A DNA stretch of 64,000 nucleotides from Metabacillus_B sp050107715 (GCF_050107715.1 NZ_JBNILN010000006.1:146575-210574); one strand, 5' to 3'. Shown: positions 1-7,744, counted from the first letter of the stretch. Numbers and translations are program-made. The notes: generated by a model from the letters alone, not told the origin.

Positions 1-3000
1 CCTTTTGAGATTAACGTTCCGGAGGACGTTGTAAAGGCGAGCGGAAGAAGAGCCGCTATGGTGGCGAATGCTGTCATCAATATCGGGCGCAGTCTTGTTT
101 TACCTGCTTCGATTAAGGCTTCCCTGATGACCAGACCTTTTTGTTCACGGTTCTGACCGATCCGGTCAACCATTACGATAGCGTTTGTCGTAACAATTCC
201 AATCAGCATCAATAATCCGATCATTACGCTGACACTCAGCGGTTCTTTCGCCAGATATAATCCAAGCAAGGATCCGATCGGTACGAAAATCAGCGATGAA
301 AGAATGACGAACGGAATTCGGGCTTTGCCGAATGTGATAAGCATAGTGATATAGACCAGACCGATGGCAACGAGCATGGCAAGCCCGAGCTGCTGGAAGG
401 TTTGTACGGTTTCATCGCTTCCGCCGCCGCCTTCAAGGGAAACGCCATCAGGAAGATTGACATCATTTTCTACACCTTCTATGACAGCGGACGAAACCTC
501 CGCTATGTTATCAGAAGAGATCTGGGCACTGACCTGTGCATATACTTTGCCATCCAGGCGCTGAATTGAAGTAAAAGCATCCTTCTCCTCAACTTCTGCT
601 ACATCAGACAGTTTGATTGGCCCCTTTTGACTGAAGATTACGGTATCCTTCAGCTGGTCTACAGATGTAACATCATCGCTGTAGCTGAGCTCTACGGTAC
701 GCTCTTCTCCGTCAAGCTCCAGGTCTCCTACTTCGACCGGTTTCGTCTGATCTGAAACGATGCCGAGAACCTGGAATCCGGATACTCCAAACTCATCAGC
801 TTTTTCCGGATCGATGATGACTTCTGCCTGTTTCTGCCTTTCAGCAAAATTGTTGGATACATATTTTAAGTTTTCATTTTTGTTCATATAATCTTCAACT
901 TTTTTGGCAGCTTCAGACAGTGCTCCCAAATCATTAGAATACAGATCAATATTTACATTGTTATTTGATGGGGGACCGCCGCTGCTTTGTTCCTGTATGC
1001 CAAGCTTAGCTTCAGGCTCTAATTCAGCAGTGATGTCTTCCATCTTAGTCTGGAGGTCTTTAATATACTCTGTAACTTCCGTTCCATCCTTGAGTGTAAT
1101 AAAGTAGCTCGCTTTGTTTTCGCGCTTAAGGCCGGTATTAAAGTCTCTGCTTCCGACACCGGCTGTAACCTCTTCAATCGGTTCTTCCTTATCAAGCATT
1201 TTTTCCAGTTCCAATGATACTTCGTTCGTTTTATCAATGGTTGTGGAAGACGGAAGTTCTACACTCGCAACGAGGGTTTTCTGTTCCTCATTCGGAATGA
1301 AAGTAAATCCAAGGCCGCTGACAAGGAAAACGGATCCGAATAACAAGAGCAGTGATAAACCGATTATGGTAATTTTATGATTCAAGGACCATTCGATCAC
1401 GCCTGCATAAAACTTCTGCAAAGGACCTTCTTTTTCTTCCTTCGGCACTTTTTTAAACGAGAATCGGGCGAGAATCGGTACAATTGTTACCGCTACAATA
1501 AGTGATGTCAGCAAAGCAAAGATGATCGTTAAAGCAAAAGGAAGGAAAAACTCTCCTGTGATTCCTCCAACAAAGCCCAGCGGCAAAAATACAACAACTG
1601 TTGTAATCGTAGAGGAAGTGATGGCCTTTAATATTTCTTTAGTCGAATCCTCTATTATTTCATTCGTAACGTCCGCATTTGTTTTGCGGACTCGCCTGAA
1701 TACATTTTCAATAACAACGATACTGTCATCTACAACCCTTCCGACTGCAACCGCCATACCTCCAAGTGTCATGATATTCAGAGAGATATCAAGCTGATTG
1801 AGGAAAATGGATGTGACTAATAGGGATAGCGGAATGGAGATGATCGCTATGATGGTTGCCCGGAAATTGCGAAGGAACACAAGAACGGCAACGGATGCAA
1901 ATAAGGCCCCGAGCAAGCCTTCGCGAATAAGTGTTTCAACTGATTTTTCAATGCCCTCTGCCTGATCAAATCCGATGGAGTAATCAAGTTTATCCTCATA
2001 TTTTTCGAGGGTCTCTATAACCCGATCGGCGACTTCCACAGTGTTGGCATCCTGTTTTTTTGTAATGGCCATTGATAGAGAATCTTTTAAATTGTAGCGT
2101 GTAATTTCCGGCCGTTCCGTGATGGTTTCAATTTCAGCAATTTCTTTAAGCTTTACCGGTTCTTGCTGAGCCTGCTGGGCATTTGGAGCTGGGGATGCTC
2201 CGCTCTGTGAGGAGCTGCCGCTTGACTGGGAACCAGACTCCGCACCGCCGCCTGCAGGCTGACCGCCTTGGGCGCCCGGCGCCTGGCCAGATGGTCCCTG
2301 CTGAGGTGCTGCTGGTGCTCCAGCTGAAACCTGAAGTTCCTTAAGGGCCTCTACCTCATCTAAGCCTTCCTGAACTCTTATAGGTATTTCTGTCTCTTCA
2401 TTCGTAATATTTCCAGCAGGGAATGATAAGTATTTTGCGTTGATTTTTTCTTTGATCTGTGTAAGAGTCAGGCCATTCTTTTCTGCTGCTTCTTTATCTA
2501 CAGTGATCCGCACAGCCTCTTCTTTTAATCCCCCTACAGAGACGCTGTTTATACCTGAGATTTTATTCAATTCCGGTATAACATCCTCTTGGAGCAATTT
2601 TTCAATATCTCCATCTTCTTTTGTGAACAGTGAGATATTAAAAATAGGGAAAGTTCCAAACGAGAAGCGGTTAATATTCGTTTGAGCATTTTCCGGAAGA
2701 TTTGCTTCACTAATTAACGTATTAAGCTGATCTTCCACCTCATCGATATCCGTGTTAAAAGGGAATTCCAGGTTTATGATTCCAACACTTTCAAATGAGG
2801 AGCTTGTGATTTTTTTTACACCATCAATGGCTTTAAATTCTTCCTCGAGCTTGGAGGTTACCTGCTCGCTTACATCATCAGGCGATGCTCCTGGGTAAAC
2901 TGCTTCAACAGATACTTGAGGGAATTCAATGTTTGGGAGCAGATCCACTTTAAGCTGGGTAAAGCTGTATAGCCCTCCAAGTATCAGCAAAAAAGAAATA

Positions 3001-3050
3001 ATAAATACCGCGACTGCATTTTTAAGGCTGAATTTTGTTAAAAAGTTCAT
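1..3050 (-). CDS. swrC: RND-family multidrug efflux transporter (SwrC/AcrB type), C-terminus cut by window edge
   Basis: Inner-membrane proton-driven exporter of the AcrB/SwrC family. About 1016 residues are present and the last few dozen lie beyond the left edge. It starts MNFLTKFSLKN with a first membrane helix, followed by the porter domain. A helix then carries the conserved proton-relay aspartate pair in AVGRVVDDSIVVIENVF, and FIPNEEQ opens the second half, as in RND pumps. ATG 3050 is preceded by AGAGGTG. Residues about 237-297 form a low-complexity Pro/Gly/Gln/Ser/Ala-rich insert in the extracytoplasmic porter region, unlike the rest of the protein. SwrC of B. subtilis exports surfactin and other drugs; the substrate here is unknown. 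No TetR regulator lies next to it in the window. The family call is secure; the exact orthology is inferred. Confidence 0.9.
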   Translation of the reverse strand, partial: MNFLTKFSLKNAVAVFIISFLLILGGLYSFTQLKVDLLPNIEFPQVSVEAVYPGASPDDVSEQVTSKLEEEFKAIDGVKKITSSSFESVGIINLEFPFNTDIDEVEDQLNTLISEANLPENAQTNINRFSFGTFPIFNISLFTKEDGDIEKLLQEDVIPELNKISGINSVSVGGLKEEAVRITVDKEAAEKNGLTLTQIKEKINAKYLSFPAGNITNEETEIPIRVQEGLDEVEALKELQVSAGAPAAPQQGPSGQAPGAQGGQPAGGGAESGSQSSGSSSQSGASPAPNAQQAQQEPVKLKEIAEIETITERPEITRYNLKDSLSMAITKKQDANTVEVADRVIETLEKYEDKLDYSIGFDQAEGIEKSVETLIREGLLGALFASVAVLVFLRNFRATIIAIISIPLSLLVTSIFLNQLDISLNIMTLGGMAVAVGRVVDDSIVVIENVFRRVRKTNADVTNEIIEDSTKEILKAITSSTITTVVVFLPLGFVGGITGEFFLPFALTIIFALLTSLIVAVTIVPILARFSFKKVPKEEKEGPLQKFYAGVIEWSLNHKITIIGLSLLLLFGSVFLVSGLGFTFIPNEEQKTLVASVELPSSTTIDKTNEVSLELEKMLDKEEPIEEVTAGVGSRDFNTGLKRENKASYFITLKDGTEVTEYIKDLQTKMEDITAELEPEAKLGIQEQSSGGPPSNNNVNIDLYSNDLGALSEAAKKVEDYMNKNENLKYVSNNFAERQKQAEVIIDPEKADEFGVSGFQVLGIVSDQTKPVEVGDLELDGEERTVELSYSDDVTSVDQLKDTVIFSQKGPIKLSDVAEVEEKDAFTSIQRLDGKVYAQVSAQISSDNIAEVSSAVIEGVENDVNLPDGVSLEGGGGSDETVQTFQQLGLAMLVAIGLVYITMLITFGKARIPFVILSSLIFVPIGSLLGLYLAKEPLSVSVMIGLLMLIGIVTTNAIVMVDRIGQNREQKGLVIREALIEAGKTRLRPILMTAFATIAALLPLAFTTSSGTLISK

Positions 3051-3071
3051 GGCTACACCTCTTTGTATTAG

Positions 3072-3090
3072 TTGTACAAAAGTTATACAA
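3072..3090. promoter_or_regulatory. Inverted repeat, likely operator of the RND pump gene
   Basis: TTGTA-N9-TACAA, a perfect 5+5 inverted repeat 22 bp upstream of the RND start codon, in the expected place for a TetR- or MarR-type operator. A similar TGTAC-N9-GTACA repeat lies at 3656-3674. The regulator is not in the window, so its identity is unknown. Confidence 0.4.
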
Positions 3091-3141
3091 GATTTACTAT
3101 ACTCTCTTTGTTCAGAAATTGCATCAATTATCCCAATTAAT

Positions 3142-3525
3142 TTATGTCAAAACTGAAAACTTAATAAAAGGCTGGCTGAATGCGTTTAATTGTTTGAATA
3201 GCGGAATGTGTTCTTTCCTTAAAGATTGTAAGTGACGGGTATAGAATGCTCCATTTTGCAGCCTTGACGCTAATTTGCAAGTGTGAACCGGCTCATTAGC
3301 CGATTCCCTTTTTTTTTGTGATGCGGAGCACCCTGCCGAGAGTAACTGATCCAGCCGGAAAGAACGGATGCCGCCCTTCAGAAGACATTTAGCAATCAAA
3401 TAGTCTGCAGATTTTTTCAATACAATTATATTTCTTTGGGTGATCTCTCCTGATGATGAAGCTAAATAAATGAGCTGAATGGGTCTTCTATGCTCGATGC
3501 TGCTATGGAAAATAAAATTCATCAT
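3142..3525 (-). CDS. Small WYL-like domain protein
   Basis: A 127-residue frame whose first half (about residues 15-65) resembles the short WYL-type proteins of Bacillaceae: a beta-strand-rich stretch around IQLIYLASSSGEITQRNI, then a hydrophobic core and a conserved-looking SFRLDQLLS end. WYL domains bind nucleic acids or ligands in regulators; stand-alone versions have no settled role. ATG 3525 has GGGAGGC six bases upstream, which supports real translation. The second half (from about residue 65) matches nothing I know and is Ser/Lys-rich; it may be a read-through extension after loss of the normal stop. Divergent from the unknown gene at 3937. Confidence 0.55.
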   Translation of the reverse strand: MMNFIFHSSIEHRRPIQLIYLASSSGEITQRNIIVLKKSADYLIAKCLLKGGIRSFRLDQLLSAGCSASQKKRESANEPVHTCKLASRLQNGAFYTRHLQSLRKEHIPLFKQLNAFSQPFIKFSVLT

Positions 3526-3846
3526 GCTGCCTCCCTATCTTCTTATTCAGATTAGCATATACGAACAAGCATGCGGTATGCTGGCAAGAAGGAACATTCG
3601 TTCTTTTTCATAACCCGGTATACTTGGAGGGATATGGATATGAGGTATCATGTTATGTACACATTTGTTGTACAGAGTGTTCGATATGCAAAAATTATGG
3701 ATTTTAAGAAGTGGAGAATTATAAGGGTATCCTTGATGGAAATACAAACAAACACTTATTTACAGAAGTGTGGAACGATATTAAATATAAGGAAGCGAAC
3801 ATAAAATCCGGAATGTTGAATTACAGAATTCAACCCAAGTCCCGAT

Positions 3847-3874
3847 AAAGGATTCATTCGCTTCATGTCGAATA
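3847..3874 (+). promoter_or_regulatory. Sigma-H-type promoter, overlapping a Spo0A-box-like heptamer
   Basis: AAAGGATTC (3847-3855), 13 bp, CGAATA (3869-3874). This matches the sigma-H pattern (RNAGGAWWW, GAAT) and has the same architecture as the element upstream of kinA at 21208. The heptamer TGTCGAA (3866-3872, the Spo0A box consensus) overlaps the -10. The predicted start near 3881 gives a leader of about 55 nt before GTG 3937. Confidence 0.55.
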
Positions 3875-3936
3875 GTTTTTATACACGATTTTAACTTTCC
3901 ACTGAGGAGCATACACTTTAAAAAGGGGTGATGGCT

Positions 3937-4179
3937 GTGTCAGAAATGGAAAAAATGAAAGAGGTTCAAAAGCTGTCAGAAGAAATTTTAAAAACTTTGC
4001 TTAAAGACGGCTATGTTGGAGATCAGAACGGGCTAATGAAGGCTGTGGAGCTTTTATCGAGATCGATAAGTGATTTATCATTTATGTATGAAAAAAAAGA
4101 TATATGCCATGAGAATTTATTAAAGGGAACGCTTGCGAAAGTCCAAATCTCCTATAATGCAATACAATCCAAGCAATAA
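3937..4179 (+). CDS. Small protein of unknown function, sigma-H-type promoter
   Basis: An 80-residue, mostly alpha-helical, acidic and basic mixed protein; no signal peptide, membrane segment or motif I recognise. The start is set by the strong site AAAGGGGTGAT (3922-3932): GTG 3937 is correctly spaced, whereas ATG 3931 and GTG 3928 fall inside or beside it. The N-terminus is rich in Glu/Lys (EMEKMKEVQKLSEEIL) and could form a coiled coil. It stands alone between a sigma-H-like promoter (3847-3874) and an intrinsic terminator (4185-4208), so it is a complete monocistronic unit. The promoter suggests expression at the onset of sporulation. I do not assign a function. Confidence 0.65.
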   Translation: MSEMEKMKEVQKLSEEILKTLLKDGYVGDQNGLMKAVELLSRSISDLSFMYEKKDICHENLLKGTLAKVQISYNAIQSKQ

Positions 4180-4184
4180 TAAAG

Positions 4185-4208
4185 ATCCGCTGACCGCGGA
4201 TTTTTTTT
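4185..4208 (+). terminator. Intrinsic terminator of the 3937 gene
   Basis: ATCCGC-tgacc-GCGGAT stem followed by eight T, five bases after the stop codon. Confidence 0.85.
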
Positions 4209-4265
4209 AGGTCTGAACCGGAAAGCCGGACCTTTAAGAATGGTGCTGATTATAAATGCCTATAG

Positions 4266-4336
4266 TCTGTAGCGGAAGGCTTGAAACTCCGAGCTAAGAG
4301 CAGCGGGGCCAGGTGAGACGCCACTGTGGCGGAGCA
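4266..4336 (-). repeat. Partial copy of a Bacillaceae intergenic inverted-repeat element
   Basis: The segment 4286-4307 is identical, 22 of 22 bases, to the reverse strand of the element at 43556-43690, and flanking bases (AGCGG..AGGC before, CAGGTGAGAC after) also match. Only about half of the element is recognisable here and the second terminal repeat is missing. Confidence 0.65.
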
Positions 4337-4460
4337 AACATATAAATAAGAAGGTGTTTAAAAAACAGCCTTAAAGCGTGGAAGTTTTAGATAGAATTAG
4401 TCAATAATGGGCTATAGGACTTATTTTACCAAACGTATGTTCTATTTCAGGTTTGGTTTA

Positions 4461-4469
4461 TGCTATAAT
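4461..4469 (+). promoter_or_regulatory. Extended -10 promoter of the toxin mRNA
   Basis: TGCTATAAT, a perfect -10 with the TGn extension; the -35 is weak. Start expected near 4476, giving a toxin mRNA of about 280 nt ending at 4760. Confidence 0.6.
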
Positions 4470-4504
4470 GGACTTGCAGCAGGTTGCCCGGATCACGGGA
4501 GAAT

Positions 4505-4522
4505 CCCCTTGCGGAAAGGGGG
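4505..4522 (+). promoter_or_regulatory. Hairpin sequestering the toxin ribosome site
   Basis: CCCCTT (4505-4510), five-base loop, AAGGGG (4516-4521). The 3' arm is the Shine-Dalgarno sequence of the toxin at 4532, so the ribosome site is masked in the folded mRNA, a recurring feature of type I toxin mRNAs. Confidence 0.65.
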
Positions 4523-4531
4523 TGAGGCAGC

Positions 4532-4615
4532 ATGACCATTTATGAGAGTCTGATTTTAATGCTCACGTTTGGTTCTGTCGTTATCGCGATTCTTTCTTTT
4601 CCGAGAAAAAAATAG
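4532..4615 (+). CDS. Type I toxin, holin-like small membrane peptide (TxpA/BsrG family)
   Basis: A 27-residue peptide: MTIYESLILMLTFG, a single hydrophobic helix ending in a basic PRKK tail. The start M-T/S-x-Y-E-S-L-M/I-x-M and the single helix are the pattern of the putative holin-like toxins TxpA, BsrG, BsrE and YonT of B. subtilis, which insert in the membrane when their antisense RNA is absent. The ribosome site AAGGGGGTGAGG is very strong but folded into a hairpin (4505-4522). Downstream come a long 3' untranslated region and a predicted antisense RNA on the other strand. Family and architecture agree; toxicity is inferred. It is too short for most automatic gene callers. Confidence 0.8.
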   Translation: MTIYESLILMLTFGSVVIAILSFPRKK

Positions 4616-4716
4616 CCCACCCTAAGCGGGAAGGCTAAATTCAAGAGTAATTCTGCTGTGGCTGAATTAGATGTTGGCGCATCTAATCAGCCTTTAAACT
4701 GGCATTTATCATCCAA
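4604..4716 (-). ncRNA. Predicted antisense RNA antitoxin of the type I locus
   Basis: On the minus strand an extended -10 (TGATATACT, centred on 4722-4727) predicts a start near 4715. Transcription would run left and end at a hairpin (TAGCC..GGCTA with an inner CCC/GGG) followed by seven U at about 4605-4636. The RNA of about 110 nt would pair with the end of the toxin frame and its 3' untranslated region, as RatA does with txpA and SR4 with bsrG. It is predicted from sequence only. Confidence 0.6.
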
Positions 4717-4731
4717 TTAACAGTATATCAT

Positions 4732-4760
4732 AAGAGTGGGCTTTGATGCTCTTTTTTTTT
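4732..4760 (+). terminator. Terminator of the toxin mRNA
   Basis: AAGAG..CTCTT stem followed by a run of T. The stretch GTGGGCT inside the loop can also pair with AGCCCAC just after the toxin stop codon (4613-4620), a long-range fold typical of these mRNAs. Confidence 0.6.
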
Positions 4761-4900
4761 ATCACAAAAGCGGAAGCTGACCGGAAAAACGGCTCAACCA
4801 TCCACGTGTATTTCAGGTTGATTTTCCCACGCCGTGCTCCCCTCAAACATTGGAAAAATTGAATAGCTTCCTAGTGTCCAGAACAGACCTGTTCAACAAG

Positions 4901-4937
4901 CGAAAGGCGGGTAGAAATAGATTCTATCCGCCTTTCG
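4901..4937. repeat. Long intergenic inverted repeat
   Basis: Arms 4901-4916 and 4922-4937 pair over 15 of 16 positions (CGAAAGGCGG..CCGCCTTTCG). It lies just past the stop of the minus-strand gene at 4948. It lacks a clean U-tract on either side, so it is a hairpin of uncertain role, possibly a weak terminator or transcript stabiliser. Confidence 0.45.
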
Positions 4938-4947
4938 TATGTAGCTC

Positions 4948-5079
4948 TTATTTTTGATTTTTATTGGATTTCGGAGCGTTCATTTCTTTACCAAATTCAG
5001 TATCAGACTTCTGGTTTTGCTGATTTTGCTGTTTTTGCATTTGCTGTTCCTTGCTCTCATTTTGCTGATTTTTAGCCAT
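4948..5079 (-). CDS. Very short Gln/Asn-rich protein, gamma-type SASP-like
   Basis: A 43-residue protein, almost all Gln, Asn, Lys, Glu and Ser, with no Cys or Trp. It contains SDTEFGKEMN, close to the TEFASE site at which germination protease cuts gamma-type small acid-soluble spore proteins (SspE). An excellent site AAAGGAGGG precedes ATG 5079. Composition, size and motif suggest a minor spore core protein that is degraded at germination. Two other mini proteins in the window (20828 and 26208) share the EF-x-x-E/D motif. The family call is an inference; the reading frame is well supported. Confidence 0.55.
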   Translation of the reverse strand: MAKNQQNESKEQQMQKQQNQQNQKSDTEFGKEMNAPKSNKNQK

Positions 5080-5260
5080 TTCCTATCCCTCCTTTGCTTA
5101 AACATGTAGCGTAAGGGGTATATTTTCACCACATACGAATCCTATTTTTACCTATTTTTTCTGTATTATACATTTTGGCGGCTTCTTATCAGTTTAATCT
5201 TCCGAATGTTCCTGGACGAAAATACCACCGCACTGCCCACCAATAAAGGAGTGAATAAAA

Positions 5261-6322
5261 TTGAAAAAAATACGGACCGGACTTGCTGGCTATGGTTTAT
5301 CGGGAGAGGTTTTCCACGCACCGTTTCTGCACACAAACCCCTTATTTGAATTTGCGATGGTAATGGAAAGATCGAAAAATCTTGCAAGAAAACGCTACCC
5401 TTATGTTGAACGGGTCCATTCCTTTGATCAGATGATTCTGGATCCTTCCATTGAACTTGTTGTAATCACCACTCCTAATGAATACCACTTTGAAATGATT
5501 AAAGAGGCGCTGATGAAAGATAAGCATGTTCTGGTGGAGAAGCCGTTCACGGTCACTTCATCTGAAGGGTATAAGCTTGATGATCTTGCGAAAAAAAGAA
5601 ATCTTGTTCTTGCCGTTTACCATAACAGGAGGTGGGATGGGGATTTTCTTACGGTGCAGGCCTTGCTTAAGCAGGAACTGGCAGGAAACCCGTCCGCTTT
5701 TGAGGCTCACTTTGACCGGTTTGAAAGCGGCATGAACTTCGATTCATGGCGAGAGAAAGATTTACCCGGTTCAGGGGTACTGTTCGATTTGGGTTCACAT
5801 TTGATCGATCAGGCTTTGTGTTTGTTTGGAAAGCCGGAAGAGGTAACTGCCAATATCGAGATACAGAGGGAAGGGGGAATGGCCGATGATGCATTTGACA
5901 TCCACCTTCATTATAAAACCCTTACAGCTGTTCTTAAATCAGGTATGCTTATTAGAGAGCCGGGCCCCCGTTATCAGCTTCACGGCAGCAAAGGGTCGTT
6001 TATTAAATATGGAATAGATCCCCAGGAGGAAAGATTAAAGGCGGGAGCTTGGCCGGATGAAAAAGATTTTGGATTTGAACCGGAAGAATCGTGGGGAATC
6101 CTGAATACAGACTTCAATGGTCTGCACTTCAGAGGGAATATCGAAACACTGCCTGGTCAATATAATACCTTCTATAACAAACTTTATGAATCCATAAGAG
6201 ATGGGAAAAAGGTGCCTGTTAGTGCCTCGGAAGCAGCAGCTGTCATTGATGTCATCGAGTGCGCCCGGAAAAGCGCGGCAGAGGGAAGGACTATCCGTTT
6301 TATTGACCGCGGTGCTGAATAG
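5261..6322 (+). CDS. Gfo/Idh/MocA-family NAD(P)-dependent oxidoreductase
   Basis: A 353-residue cytoplasmic dehydrogenase. Residues 1-120 form the Rossmann domain with the N-terminal glycine motif (GYGLSG) and the family signature EKPF near residue 95. The C-terminal domain contains DLGSHLIDQALCLFG, including the His-Asp pair of the sugar/inositol dehydrogenases. It resembles E. coli YdgJ and the B. subtilis scyllo-inositol dehydrogenase YvaA/IolU, but the substrate cannot be told from sequence. The start is TTG 5261 with AAAGGAGTG nine bases upstream. Monocistronic in appearance; the lipoprotein gene follows 45 bp later. Confidence 0.85.
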   Translation: MKKIRTGLAGYGLSGEVFHAPFLHTNPLFEFAMVMERSKNLARKRYPYVERVHSFDQMILDPSIELVVITTPNEYHFEMIKEALMKDKHVLVEKPFTVTSSEGYKLDDLAKKRNLVLAVYHNRRWDGDFLTVQALLKQELAGNPSAFEAHFDRFESGMNFDSWREKDLPGSGVLFDLGSHLIDQALCLFGKPEEVTANIEIQREGGMADDAFDIHLHYKTLTAVLKSGMLIREPGPRYQLHGSKGSFIKYGIDPQEERLKAGAWPDEKDFGFEPEESWGILNTDFNGLHFRGNIETLPGQYNTFYNKLYESIRDGKKVPVSASEAAAVIDVIECARKSAAEGRTIRFIDRGAE

Positions 6323-6367
6323 GGAAATAGTGATTATGCCACTCTAAGAAAAAGAGGAGTGAGCATA

Positions 6368-6775
6368 ATGAATAGATGGATACTAGCAGGAACAATTATT
6401 TTTCTTCTTGCCGGATGCAAAGAAGATGACCAGGCAGCGCCCAGAACTTTTTTGATCCCTGAAGGCTATACCGGGTGGGTCAAGGTGGAATATAAAGGCA
6501 CGATGAAAGCTTCGACCTCCCAAAACCATCAGGAAATACTGAGAGCTGACTCAAATGGGCTGATTAAGACAAATGGCCGCAGTATACACGAAGGATGGGC
6601 TCAAAGCAGTTATTACTATATAAGCAAAAACGGAACAAAGACGAAACTTAATCCTGATAAAATGATTCATGGCAACTCCAGCGGGAGGGAATCCAAAGAA
6701 GCAGCAGAACAGTACTTTTTTGTAGGTACGGATAAGGATTTCCAGAAAAACGAATACAAACCGGAGCATCCGTAA
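6368..6775 (+). CDS. Lipoprotein, DUF6843-like
   Basis: A 135-residue lipoprotein. The signal peptide MNRWILAGTIIFLLAGC ends in the lipobox LLAGC, so it would be lipid-anchored outside the membrane. After the cysteine comes an acidic spacer and FLIPEGYTGWVKVEY, the start of a small beta domain seen in a family of Bacillus lipoproteins (recalled as DUF6843). ATG 6368 is chosen because GAGGAGTG lies six bases upstream. Function unknown. A GTG nine bases earlier is in frame but has no ribosome site. Confidence 0.65.
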   Translation: MNRWILAGTIIFLLAGCKEDDQAAPRTFLIPEGYTGWVKVEYKGTMKASTSQNHQEILRADSNGLIKTNGRSIHEGWAQSSYYYISKNGTKTKLNPDKMIHGNSSGRESKEAAEQYFFVGTDKDFQKNEYKPEHP

Positions 6776-6888
6776 CCAGCTATTCCATTCAGCTTTTTTT
6801 CTACAGTATCCGACAAAATTCGTTGACGGCGGGCGTAAACACCTGTACGATATGAAGGGTTATAGCAGGAAAAGGAGCTGGGTAGGTC

Positions 6889-7734
6889 GTGAGTACGCCC
6901 TTTATCGTTAAGAAAGTCCTTAATAATAATGTGCTGATTGCTGATCACCCGGGGTTTCAAGAGGTTGTACTGATTGGCAGGGGGATTGGCTTTGGCAGAT
7001 CCAGAGGCGATCGGATCGAGGAAGATTCCTATGAAAAGATGTTTGTTTTAAAGGATGAGAAAGAACAGGAGCAGTATAAGCTGCTGCTGCCGCATATCGA
7101 TGAAGATGTGATAGCAATTATTCATGAAGTGATCCAGCACATAGAAACTAAGCTTAAGCACCCCTTGAACGAACATATTCATATTGGGCTGACGGATCAC
7201 ATTTCATTTGCACTTAAGAGAATAAAACAGGGCATGGACCTAAAAAACCCCTTCATGATTGAAACGAAGACCCTTTATCCGATGGAATATGAATTGGCAA
7301 AAGAGGCTGTTGATATTATTGAGCGCCGCCTTGATGTCGTTCTCCCGGAAGGCGAAGTGGGATTTATTGTCCTTCATATTCACGGTGCCATTACGGATAA
7401 ACCCTTAAGTGAAGTAAACCAATCGTCCCAGCTGATTGCCAGGCTGACGAATTTAATTGAAGATTCTCTTAAAATCCAAATAGATCATGAAAGCATTAAC
7501 TATTTAAGGCTTGTCCGCCATATCCGATTCACGATAGACCGGGTTCGGGCTGGAGAAAAATTGGATGAACCGGAAAAAATGGCTGACCTATTGAAAAATG
7601 AATATCCACTGTGCTATAATACTGCTTGGAAATTAATTAAAGTGATGCAGCAAACGCTTAAAAAGCCAGTATATAATGCTGAAGCAGTTTATCTGACCAT
7701 GCATTTATACCGATTATCCAATAAAATATCGTAA
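6889..7734 (+). CDS. glcT: PTS-controlled transcription antiterminator GlcT
   Basis: A 281-residue BglG/LicT-family RNA-binding antiterminator. The N-terminal 60 residues are the CAT RNA-binding domain. Two PTS regulation domains follow, with the expected histidines: GLTDHISFAL and VLHIHG in PRD1, RHIRFTIDRV and TMHLYRL in PRD2. When glucose is transported the protein is unphosphorylated and dimeric; it binds the RAT hairpin in the ptsG leader and prevents termination. EII-glucose (PtsG) phosphorylates it otherwise. GTG 6889 follows AAAGGAGCTGGGTAGG. Located directly before its target, as in B. subtilis. Confidence 0.93.
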   Translation: MSTPFIVKKVLNNNVLIADHPGFQEVVLIGRGIGFGRSRGDRIEEDSYEKMFVLKDEKEQEQYKLLLPHIDEDVIAIIHEVIQHIETKLKHPLNEHIHIGLTDHISFALKRIKQGMDLKNPFMIETKTLYPMEYELAKEAVDIIERRLDVVLPEGEVGFIVLHIHGAITDKPLSEVNQSSQLIARLTNLIEDSLKIQIDHESINYLRLVRHIRFTIDRVRAGEKLDEPEKMADLLKNEYPLCYNTAWKLIKVMQQTLKKPVYNAEAVYLTMHLYRLSNKIS

Positions 7735-7744
7735 CCGGTACCAG

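Noticed and set aside
3571..3804. 77-residue plus-strand frame upstream of the sigma-H-type gene
   Set aside because: No ribosome site and composition like intergenic DNA; it covers AT-rich promoter sequence.
4881..4894. GAACAG-ac-CTGTTC palindrome as a LexA box
   Set aside because: The Bacillus LexA site is GAAC-N4-GTTC; here the spacing is six, and no DNA damage gene is adjacent.
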